Source: Pseudomonas anuradhapurensis (GTDB lineage Bacteria > Pseudomonadota > Gammaproteobacteria > Pseudomonadales > Pseudomonadaceae). From it: a DNA stretch of 64,000 nt. Position numbers and translations under genes: made by a program. Below the pieces are notes generated by a model. The model searched no databases, was not told the DNA's origin, and saw nothing but the letters and a program-made list of their open reading frames with translations. Shown here one piece after another: positions 57,394 to 64,000 of the stretch (position 1 is the stretch's first letter; every line of letters starts with the position of its first letter). The stretch covers positions 502,001 through 566,000 of the forward strand of contig NZ_CP077097.1 in assembly GCF_014269225.2 (NCBI RefSeq). The letters are read 5' to 3'.

Positions 57394-59181
57394 CTAGTCG
57401 TCTTGTTGCCCAGCAACCCCAAACCCATAACCCTGCAGCCAATCTTCGCGAATCCTGCTACCCAAGCCGTACAGCCACACCTGTTGTGGCGCAACCCAGT
57501 CCAGCGCCGCACTCGCCAGGGTCAGGATCAACCCGTTGGCCTCCGCGCGCTCCTGCGGCAGCTCGTCAGTCGTCACCTTCGTTTTGCCAGCGACCAGCGA
57601 CAGGCTTGCCAGCAGCAGGACATACAGCCCCAGCAGCTTCAGGTACAGGCCCAGCGGTTGCGGCAGCGCCAGGCGTAGCAGGTAGGACAGTGTGCGGAAC
57701 AGATGCACGGCCAGCCCGCAGAGTATCAGCAGGATCATCACGCCCGGCGTGATCAGGTCACGGTAACTGTCGCGGCCGAGGGTGGACAGGTCGCTTGTCG
57801 ACGCCACGCGCTGTTTGATCATCTCCCGCGCATCATGCTGCAGCGCCGGCAAGTACACCGAGCGCTCGAAGGCTTCCTCGGTCAGGTAGGCGTACAGGGT
57901 GATGCCCGAGGGCAGCGCCAGGTCCTGACGCCATTGCGCCTGGATGGCGCCCACGGCCAGGAACGCCGGGCGATTGAGGCCTGGCTCGATCCAGCCGGCG
58001 TTGATACGTTGCTGGATGGATTCGGCGTAGCGGTTGCGCGCCTCGCTCCGTACCTGGCTGGCCACCGCCTGATTGAACCCACGGCGATCGTCAGGGCGCC
58101 ACAGATCATTGACCGGCACGTTCATCTGCTCGCGTAGCACATGCCGTACGGGTTGCCACTCACTGACGGGCAGGTTCCAGGGGTTCAGATTGCGCCCCCG
58201 CTTGCTCAGCAGGCGCTGGTAGTCGGTCCAGGCCTGGCCCTTACGCTGGAGAATGGCCAGGCGGCTGCTGGCACCGGCGTAGAACAGGCTGGCGCGACGG
58301 TACTGCCGATAGTGGTCTTCCTGCCGTTCAGTGGCTGTACGGTAGCGCTGGTAGTTGTATTGCAGGCCGCCGCGCTGCTGGTCGGCAAGCTGTTCGAAAA
58401 GGGTTTGCACTGCCAGCCCTTCGACAGGTACCAGGGGCGTGATATCGGGCAGGCGCAGGGCCAGCTCAGCCAACCGCCACCGACCTTCGGGGCTGCGCAG
58501 TTGCTCACTCGTGCCCTGCTGGCCCTCCAGCTGCTGCCCATGGTGCAGCAGCTGGTTCATCAGCGGGACAGCAATGGCCGCCTGTGCCTGTTGCTCTGGG
58601 CTGGCCTGCTCGACCAGCCCGTCCATCAGCAGGCGTTGGGCCTGGTAGCCCAGGTACACGGTGCTGGAGCAGGTGATCAACGCCCACAACAGCGTGCGCC
58701 CGAACGGCCATTGCTGGCGCAGGCTCTTGCGCAGCAGACAGCTGAGCGCGAGCAGGGCCAGGGCGACGCCACCCAGCCATTGGCCCTGGCGAGCGAAGCC
58801 CTGCAGCAGCACATGCGGTGCAAGGCTGCCGAGCAAGTCGGTCAGTTGTGCCAGATAGGCAAGGGCGAGCAGCAAGTAGATCAGGCTCGGCAGCAGCATC
58901 AACCCGGCAAGCCGACATTCCTGGGCGCGGGTCAACGGCAGGTCGCCCCCCCAGATGGCCCGGGCCAGGCGCTGCCACGGCGTGTACTGCTGGCCATGGC
59001 TGGAGCGTTGCAGCAGGGCGCCGATCATCAGGCGTTGTCCGGCAGGGAGGTGCGGGCAGAGCTTGGCGAGGTGGGCTCGAAGGTATTCACGCGCGGCTTT
59101 CCTTGTCGAAACGATGTAGCGTCCTGATACACGACGCGATAGTAGCATATTGATATCCGCGGCGAGGCAGCGTCCGTTCAT
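57394..59181 (-). CDS. Unrecognised membrane protein encoded next to hcp
   Basis: The 595-residue protein is not recognised. Five hydrophobic segments can be read: LMLLPSLIYLLLALAYLAQL, WLGGVALALLALSCLL and TLLWALITCSSTVYLGY in the first third, and VMILLILCGLAVHLF and LYLKLLGLYVLLLASLSLV near the end. The roughly 300 residues between them are hydrophilic and likely periplasmic, with many Gln and Arg. The start chosen (MNGRCLAADINML) has GGAG eight bases upstream; an ATG 11 codons later is possible. Upstream in-frame sequence would run into the repeats shared with hcp. Its place between rhs debris and hcp suggests a T6SS-linked role, which is inference. Confidence 0.75.
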   Translation of the reverse strand: MNGRCLAADINMLLSRRVSGRYIVSTRKAAREYLRAHLAKLCPHLPAGQRLMIGALLQRSSHGQQYTPWQRLARAIWGGDLPLTRAQECRLAGLMLLPSLIYLLLALAYLAQLTDLLGSLAPHVLLQGFARQGQWLGGVALALLALSCLLRKSLRQQWPFGRTLLWALITCSSTVYLGYQAQRLLMDGLVEQASPEQQAQAAIAVPLMNQLLHHGQQLEGQQGTSEQLRSPEGRWRLAELALRLPDITPLVPVEGLAVQTLFEQLADQQRGGLQYNYQRYRTATERQEDHYRQYRRASLFYAGASSRLAILQRKGQAWTDYQRLLSKRGRNLNPWNLPVSEWQPVRHVLREQMNVPVNDLWRPDDRRGFNQAVASQVRSEARNRYAESIQQRINAGWIEPGLNRPAFLAVGAIQAQWRQDLALPSGITLYAYLTEEAFERSVYLPALQHDAREMIKQRVASTSDLSTLGRDSYRDLITPGVMILLILCGLAVHLFRTLSYLLRLALPQPLGLYLKLLGLYVLLLASLSLVAGKTKVTTDELPQERAEANGLILTLASAALDWVAPQQVWLYGLGSRIREDWLQGYGFGVAGQQDD

Positions 59182-59226
59182 GCCCGGCGCTCCGGCAGGC
59201 GGGACAAGGGATATTGACTCTCTAGT

Positions 59227-59252
59227 CAACTGCGCAAGAAGTTGCGCAGTTG
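59227..59252. promoter_or_regulatory. Enhancer site 1 for the sigma-54 activator
   Basis: CAACTGCGCAA and TTGCGCAGTTG form a perfect 11-bp inverted repeat around GAAG. The core TGCGCAA-N4-TTGCGCA recurs downstream. It is 187 bp upstream of the -24 element of the hcp promoter, in the usual range for an upstream activator site. Confidence 0.75.
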
Positions 59253-59313
59253 AATGTGGATAAGTGTGTGGATAGTTCCTCGCAGGCCTTAGCAGACGCC
59301 ATGTACAACCAAC

Positions 59314-59331
59314 TGCGCAACTTTTTGCCAG
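59314..59331. promoter_or_regulatory. Enhancer site 2 (imperfect)
   Basis: TGCGCAA-CTTT-TTGCCAG keeps the left half exactly and the spacing of four, with changes in the right half. It is flanked by CAAC on the left, as in site 1. Confidence 0.6.
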
Positions 59332-59334
59332 CAC

Positions 59335-59352
59335 TGCGCAAAAAGTTGCGCA
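59335..59352. promoter_or_regulatory. Enhancer site 3 for the sigma-54 activator
   Basis: TGCGCAA-AAAG-TTGCGCA is a perfect 7-bp inverted repeat with the same four-base spacer as site 1. It begins 21 bp after the start of site 2, two helical turns, which favours side-by-side binding of activator dimers. Confidence 0.75.
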
Positions 59353-59437
59353 ACTTTTGGATAGCAGGTCGCTAAAAATCTATCCAAATGAGTGTGTAGC
59401 ATTTTTAAGCTATTGATTTAAAAGGATAAAAAATACC

Positions 59438-59453
59438 TGGCACGGGGCTTGTA
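59438..59453 (+). promoter_or_regulatory. Sigma-54 promoter of hcp
   Basis: TGGCACGGGGCTTGTA fits the -24/-12 consensus TGGCACG-N4-TTGCA, with the only change being GT for GC at -12. Transcription would start near 59465, about 60 nt before the hcp ATG. Three repeated sites lie upstream at enhancer distance, and a sigma-54 activator is encoded in the same cluster. Confidence 0.85.
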
Positions 59454-59523
59454 TAAGGAGATGTCCCCCGCCTGGCAATTTCCTGCCACCGGGCGACTTT
59501 CTCAAGCATGGAGAGCATCACTC

Positions 59524-60042
59524 ATGGCAACTCCCGCCTACATGGCCGTCACCGGCGAAAAACAAGGCCTGATCACCGCTGGCGCGTTCACCGCCGACTC
59601 GGTAGGCAACACCTACCAGGAAGGTCACGAAGACCAGGTCATGGTCCAGGGCTTCGAACACGAAGTGATCATCCCGCGTGATCCACAGTCCGGCCAGCCG
59701 ACCGGTCAGCGCGTGCACAAGCCGGTGAAGATCACCAAGGTCTTCGACAAGGCTTCGCCGCTGCTGCTGGCCGCCCTGACCTCGGGCGAGCGCATGACCA
59801 AGGTCGAGATCAAGTGGTACCGCACCTCGGCCCAGGGCACCCAGGAGCACTACTACACCACCGTCCTGGAAGACGCAATCATCGTCGACATCAAGGACTA
59901 CATGCACAACTGCCAGGACCCGGCCAACGCCCACTTCACCCACCTGGAAGACGTGTATTTCACCTACCGCAAGATCACCTGGACCCACGAAGTGTCCGGT
60001 ACTTCCGGTTCTGACGACTGGCGCGCACCGGTCGCCGGCTAA
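59524..60042 (+). CDS. hcp: T6SS tube protein Hcp (TssD)
   Basis: The 172-residue protein stacks as hexamers to form the expelled tube. The start is the ATG of MATPAYMAVTGEKQGLITAG, the family N-terminus. An in-frame TTG 25 codons upstream would precede the sigma-54 transcription start and is excluded. Other marks are HKPVKITKVFDKASPLLLAAL near 66 and the ending TWTHEVSGTSGSDDWRAP. It is apart from the tss cluster but next to a vgrG-rhs pair. Confidence 0.97.
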   Translation: MATPAYMAVTGEKQGLITAGAFTADSVGNTYQEGHEDQVMVQGFEHEVIIPRDPQSGQPTGQRVHKPVKITKVFDKASPLLLAALTSGERMTKVEIKWYRTSAQGTQEHYYTTVLEDAIIVDIKDYMHNCQDPANAHFTHLEDVYFTYRKITWTHEVSGTSGSDDWRAPVAG

Positions 60043-60095
60043 GGCTCGGGGTCTCTGGGTGATCGACGCCAGCGTTGCATCGCCCATGAGATCGA

Positions 60096-60269
60096 GCGCC
60101 GCCCACGCGGCGCATCGCGGATGAATCCGCTCCTGCATCGGTTGCAAAGTGCCGCACCTGTGAGGCCCTGGTTGCCTGCCTGATCGGCCCGACGCGATGT
60201 TTCGGCTGGCGCCGCTGCCCGCCTGCCTGCAGGAGTGGATTCATCCGCGATGCGCCGCGTGAGCGGCGC
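60096..60269. repeat. Pair of inverted REP-type repeats between hcp and vgrG
   Basis: Left arm 60096-60137 and right arm 60228-60269 are inverted copies. The central 25 bases (ATCGCGGATGAATCCGCTCC on the left) match with one mismatch. Each contains its own short GCGCCGC/GCGGCGC stem. This is the BIME arrangement of Pseudomonas REP elements. It may lower transcription from hcp into vgrG, giving more Hcp than VgrG. Confidence 0.8.
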
Positions 60270-60312
60270 GCTACCCCGAGGTCGTTTCACTCCCCAGGAA
60301 AGAGGGACAAGG

Positions 60313-63300
60313 ATGTTTGCCGCCGCAAACCAGACCCATTTCAGCCTGCACATCGACGGCCTGGAGCACGACTTCCAGGTCCTCGCCTTCGACGGCAAGG
60401 AAGCCATCAGCCAGCCCTACGCCATCGACCTGGAGCTGGTCAGCGAACGTCCCTCGCTGGACCTGGAGAGCCTGCTGCACAAGCCCGCGTTCCTTCAGTT
60501 GGGCGATGCCGGACGCGGCCTGCATGGGCTGATCTACCGCGCCGCGCAAGGCGAGGCGGGCAAGCGCCTGACCCGCTACCAGGTGACCCTGCGCCCGCAG
60601 CTGGCCTACCTGGCCCACCGTATCAACCAGCGCATGTTCCAGCACATGAACGTGCCGAAGATCATCGCCCAGGTGCTGGAGGAGCATGGCATCCTCGCCA
60701 ACGCCTACCAGTTCCAGCTGGGCGCCGTTTACCCGGACCGCGAGTATTGCGTGCAATACGACGAGTCCAATTTGCAGTTCATCCAGCGGTTGTGTGAAGA
60801 AGAGGGCATCCACTACCACTTCCGCCACAGCGCCGCTGGCCATCAACTGGTGTTTGGCGACGACCAGACGGTGTTCCCCAAGCTGGCGCCGGTGGCCTAC
60901 CAGCAGGATGCCGGGCTGGTGGCCGACACGCCGATGATCAAGCGCTTCGGCCTGCGCGTGGAAACCCGCACCAGCAGCGTCACCCGCCGCGACTACGACT
61001 TCAAGAAGCCGCTGATCCAGCTCGAGGGCGAGTCGGTCAGCCACGCCGAGCCCGAGCTCGAAGACTACGACTACCCCGGGCGCTTCCTTGACCGCACCCG
61101 GGGCAAGCACCTGGCCACCCGCGCCCTCGAGCGCCATCGCAGCGACTTTCGCCTGGCCGAGGGCCGCAGCGACCAGCCGCTGCTGGTCAGTGGGCACTTC
61201 CTGCCGCTGACCGCGCACCTGAATGCAGCCTGGAACGACCTGTGGCTGCTCACCGAAGTGCGCCACCAGGGCCGCCAGCCGCAGGTGCTGGAAGAAGCCA
61301 TCACCAGCGACGTCGACCCGCGCGTCGACGGGTTCCAGCAGGGCTACCGCAACTTCTTCAGCGCCACCCCCTGGGAAGCGGTCTACCGTCCGCCGCTGAA
61401 CCACCCCAAGCCGCGCATCCTCGGCACCCAGCGCGCCGTGGTCAGCGGCCCCGAGGGTGAGGAGATCTATTGCGATGAGTTCGGCCGGGTCAAGGTGCAG
61501 TTCTTCTGGGACCGCGAAGGCCAGGCCGACGACAAGTCCAGCATCTGGATGCGTGTGGCCTCCGGCTGGGCCGGGCAGGGCATTGCCAGCCTGCAGCTGC
61601 CACGGGTGGGCATGGAAGTGCTGGTCAGCTTCCTCGAAGGCGACCCTGACCAGCCGCTGATCACCGGCTGCCTGTACCACGGCGTGAACATGCCGCACTA
61701 CAAGCTGCCCGAGCTGAAGACCCTGGCTACCATCAAAAGCAAGGAATACAAGGGCAGCCGCAACAACGAACTGCGCATCGACGACACCACCAGCGAGATC
61801 AGCATCGCCCTGCGCAGCGACCACGGCGCCAGTGCCCTGAACCTCGGCTACCTGACCCACCCACGGCCGAGCGGCGGCGCGCCACGGGGTGAGGGCTTCG
61901 AGCTGCGCACCGATCGCCACGGCGCCGTGCGCGCCGCCGGCGGCCTGCTGCTCACCACCGAACCGCGCCCGAACGAAGCCAAGCACCACAAGGACCTGCC
62001 CGAAACCGCCGAACGCCTGGCCACTGCCAGCGAGCAGCAGGACAGCCTGGCGGAACTGGCCAAGCAGATGCAGGCCCAGGAACCGGGCGACCAGGATCAG
62101 GTTGCCAAGGACCTGCACGCCCAGCACCTGGGCATCCTCGGCAGTGGTCCGGTCAACCAGAGCGCCAACGAGTTCCCCGAGTTCGCCCAGCCTCACCTGG
62201 TGCTGTCGAGCCCGGCCGGCATCGCCCTGACCACGCCTGGCCCGAACCACATCACCAGCGGCAGCCACCTGGCGCTGAGCAGCACCGGGCATACCAGCCT
62301 GTCGATCGGCAAGCGCCTGTTGGCCAGTGCCAGCCAGGGCATGCGCCTGTTCGTGCAGAGCCTGGGCTGGAAACTGGTGTCGGCCTCCGGCGACATCGAC
62401 ATCCGCGCCCTGAAGGACAACATCAACCTGCTGGCCAAGCTCGACATCACCGCCAACGCCGAGCGCATCGTGCTCACCGCCAAGACCGAGCTGGTGATCC
62501 AGGGCGGCGGCAGCGCCACCACCTACAACGCCGGCGGCATCACCCACGTCACCAGCGGCAACTACACCGCCCATGCCGCGAAGTTTGCGCACATCGGCGC
62601 CGCCAGCAAGGCCGGCACCTTCCCCGAGCCGCCGAAACCCGGCAAGGGCGACCTGGAGCTGCTGTACCAGTACGCCAACAGCAAGGGCGTCAAGACCGGC
62701 GACTACGACGTGCTCGACGCGCTGGGCAAGTCGATCAAGGGCGCGCTCGACGGCAACGGTTTCAACCAGGCCAGCGGCGCTGCCGCCGGCCCGCTGTGGG
62801 TCGACTTCGGTCTCGACCCGGCCGACACCTGGGCCGAGGGCAGCCACTTCGGCCCCGGTAGCTGGCCGGCGAAGACCGAGTTCAACGATATCGCCCCGGG
62901 CCAGCAGGCCGTGGTGGGTGAGGTGCTGAGCGCCGGCAAAGGCGAGGACGGGCTGCTGGGCAAGGGCCTGGCACTGGCACAGCAAGGCATGGACAAGGGC
63001 AAGGGACTGATGCAGAACGCGATGGCACAAGGTAAATCGATGGCCCAGGGCCTGATGGGCCCGGGCGGCAACAGCCTGCTGGAACAGGGCAAGGCCCTGG
63101 CCGGCACCGGCATGCAACTGGCGAAAAGCGGCCAGGCCGCACTGCACAAGGCGCAACAGGTCAAGGCCGCCGTCGGCGGCGACACCGGCGCCATGGCCCA
63201 GCTGGCCAGCAACGTGGTGCCCGGCGCTGCGCCCACGCTCAAGGCCGCCAGCGCCCTCAAGCAACTGCCGAGCCTGCCCAAGCTCAGCGCCCCGGCTAAC

Positions 63301-63333
63301 CCGGCCAAGCTGAACCATGAGGTGCTGGCATGA
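60313..63333 (+). CDS. vgrG: T6SS spike protein VgrG with C-terminal adaptor tail (copy 2)
   Basis: The 1006-residue protein is nearly the same as copy 1 through the gp27/gp5 core and the DUF2345 region. The start MFAAANQTHFSLHIDG and the ribosome-binding site are identical. It diverges after about residue 780. The transthyretin-like stretch is retained (ANSKGVKTGDYDVLDALG), followed by a different Gly/Ala/Lys/Gln-rich helical tail (GKGLALAQQGMDKGKGLMQN). The stop overlaps the next rhs start (ATGA). The in-frame extension upstream runs through the REP repeat and is not coding. Confidence 0.95.
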   Translation: MFAAANQTHFSLHIDGLEHDFQVLAFDGKEAISQPYAIDLELVSERPSLDLESLLHKPAFLQLGDAGRGLHGLIYRAAQGEAGKRLTRYQVTLRPQLAYLAHRINQRMFQHMNVPKIIAQVLEEHGILANAYQFQLGAVYPDREYCVQYDESNLQFIQRLCEEEGIHYHFRHSAAGHQLVFGDDQTVFPKLAPVAYQQDAGLVADTPMIKRFGLRVETRTSSVTRRDYDFKKPLIQLEGESVSHAEPELEDYDYPGRFLDRTRGKHLATRALERHRSDFRLAEGRSDQPLLVSGHFLPLTAHLNAAWNDLWLLTEVRHQGRQPQVLEEAITSDVDPRVDGFQQGYRNFFSATPWEAVYRPPLNHPKPRILGTQRAVVSGPEGEEIYCDEFGRVKVQFFWDREGQADDKSSIWMRVASGWAGQGIASLQLPRVGMEVLVSFLEGDPDQPLITGCLYHGVNMPHYKLPELKTLATIKSKEYKGSRNNELRIDDTTSEISIALRSDHGASALNLGYLTHPRPSGGAPRGEGFELRTDRHGAVRAAGGLLLTTEPRPNEAKHHKDLPETAERLATASEQQDSLAELAKQMQAQEPGDQDQVAKDLHAQHLGILGSGPVNQSANEFPEFAQPHLVLSSPAGIALTTPGPNHITSGSHLALSSTGHTSLSIGKRLLASASQGMRLFVQSLGWKLVSASGDIDIRALKDNINLLAKLDITANAERIVLTAKTELVIQGGGSATTYNAGGITHVTSGNYTAHAAKFAHIGAASKAGTFPEPPKPGKGDLELLYQYANSKGVKTGDYDVLDALGKSIKGALDGNGFNQASGAAAGPLWVDFGLDPADTWAEGSHFGPGSWPAKTEFNDIAPGQQAVVGEVLSAGKGEDGLLGKGLALAQQGMDKGKGLMQNAMAQGKSMAQGLMGPGGNSLLEQGKALAGTGMQLAKSGQAALHKAQQVKAAVGGDTGAMAQLASNVVPGAAPTLKAASALKQLPSLPKLSAPANPAKLNHEVLA

Positions 63334-64000
63334 CCGACGCCAAACAACGCGAACCCCAGGTCGCCGTCGCCCCGCTCAACACCATCGACGCCAAGGACGT
63401 CGGCCGTGGCGCCGCCGCCTTCGATGCCTGGCTGCAGTCGGTCAGCGGCGGCTACGTCACCCTCGAACGGATCAAGACCGTGGCCGGCGCCTTGCCGGTG
63501 GTGGGCAACATCATGGCCCTGGTCGATGCCCTGGGCGACGTGGTGACGCTGGTCAAGAGCAAGAACCGCCAGCTGCTCGACTGGGTCAGCCTGGGCATCA
63601 ACCTGATCGGCGTGCTGCCGGCACCGCCAACCATGGCCGCGGCGCGCATGAGCCTGCGCCCGACCCTGTTCCTGGTGCGCCAGGAGCTGCGCAACAGCGC
63701 CAAGATGCTGCTGGGCGATGCGCTGATCCAGGTACTGATCGGCCACCTCAACGCGACCATCGCCGGCACCATCGACGACTTCGTGGCCAAGGCGCAGCCG
63801 AAGATCGCCGGCATCCTGGCCGACGCCGGCGCGTTGGGCATAAAGATGACCAGCGAGATCGCCACCGGGCTGGAGAAGGTCGCCCTGGGCCAGCTGGACG
63901 CCAAGGGTGACCTGTCGAAGGCGGGCAAACAGGTGTCCGCCGCCGCCGACAAGCTGCTCAACGACCCGAAGGCGGCGTTCAGCAACATCTTCGGTGCCGT
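63330..64000 (+). CDS. Second Rhs-type effector, N-terminal part (partial)
   Basis: A frame open to the right edge of the window encodes at least 223 residues, starting MTDAKQREPQVAVAPLNTID. It is clearly homologous to the N-terminus of the first Rhs protein (VGRGAAAFDAWLQSVSGGYV; LPVVGNIMALVDALGDVVTL; WVSLGINLIGVLPAPP), with the same two hydrophobic segments. No PAAR motif is seen. The Rhs shell and toxin tip lie outside the window. Coupled to vgrG copy 2 by an ATGA overlap. Confidence 0.88.
   Translation, partial: MTDAKQREPQVAVAPLNTIDAKDVGRGAAAFDAWLQSVSGGYVTLERIKTVAGALPVVGNIMALVDALGDVVTLVKSKNRQLLDWVSLGINLIGVLPAPPTMAAARMSLRPTLFLVRQELRNSAKMLLGDALIQVLIGHLNATIAGTIDDFVAKAQPKIAGILADAGALGIKMTSEIATGLEKVALGQLDAKGDLSKAGKQVSAAADKLLNDPKAAFSNIFGA

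Noticed and set aside
57099..57752. Frame of 217 codons joining the rhs fragment to downstream sequence
   Set aside because: The first part is duplicated rhs, and the rest is antisense to the membrane protein gene. It has no start signal and no coherent domain.
59449..59523. N-terminal extension of Hcp by 25 residues
   Set aside because: It would start before the predicted sigma-54 transcription start and overlaps the -12 element. MATPAYMAVTG is the family start.
60271..63318. Open frame of 1015 codons on the minus strand
   Set aside because: It is exactly antisense to vgrG copy 2, and the similar antisense frame over copy 1 merely follows from their identity. No ribosome-binding site or domain is seen.

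Overview
The window is a piece of a Pseudomonas chromosome, most likely of the P. putida group. This rests on the gene order rpoA-rplQ-catalase-bacterioferritin-uvrA-MFS-ssb, which I know from that group, on the high-GC codon use, and on REP-like intergenic repeats. No rRNA, tRNA, CRISPR array, insertion sequence or prophage was seen.

Layout. (1) 1-15,238: the ribosomal protein supercluster, all on +: the end of fusA, tuf, then the S10 operon (rpsJ to rpsQ), the spc operon (rplN to rpmJ, with secY) and the alpha operon (rpsM-rpsK-rpsD-rpoA-rplQ). Hairpin terminators follow tuf, rpsN and rplQ. Candidate promoters precede rpsJ, rpsH and rpsM. (2) 15,411-22,520: housekeeping and stress genes: catalase, a ferritin-like protein of the bacterioferritin family, uvrA (-), a YajR-like MFS transporter and ssb. 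(3) 22,700-27,830: accessory genes: a small AT-richer membrane protein, a MocR-type regulator (-), and a divergent operon of a 2-oxoglutarate oxygenase, a TSUP permease and a short-chain dehydrogenase. The shared intergenic region holds repeated palindromic operator candidates. (4) 28,158-48,650: a complete type VI secretion system (T6SS) cluster in the order tssA-B-C-E-F-G-H, a sigma-54 activator, a small lipoprotein, tagH (FHA), tssJ-K-L-M, phosphatase, kinase. This order matches the H2-type cluster of P. aeruginosa. (5) 48,730-64,000: the payload region: vgrG and an rhs toxin gene with an overlapping immunity candidate, a scrambled rhs remnant, an unrecognised membrane protein gene (-), hcp, and a second vgrG-rhs pair whose rhs runs off the window.

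How the parts fit. The T6SS core genes build the membrane complex (TssJ, L, M), baseplate (TssE, F, G, K, A), sheath (TssB, C) and recycling ATPase (TssH). Hcp and the two VgrGs supply the tube and spike. The Rhs proteins, translationally coupled to VgrG, are the likely toxins. The PppA/PpkA pair and the FHA protein suggest control by threonine phosphorylation. The sigma-54 activator encoded in the cluster has an obvious candidate target: three copies of TGCGCAA-N4-TTGCGCA (one imperfect) lie 90-210 bp upstream of a -24/-12 promoter in front of hcp.

The most interesting points are this enhancer array, the MocR/oxygenase/SDR/TSUP locus of unknown substrate, the modular vgrG-rhs duplication with a low-GC swapped toxin tip, and the unrecognised membrane protein that is divergent from hcp and shares the enhancer region. 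All functional calls are read from sequence and family knowledge; no database search was possible.
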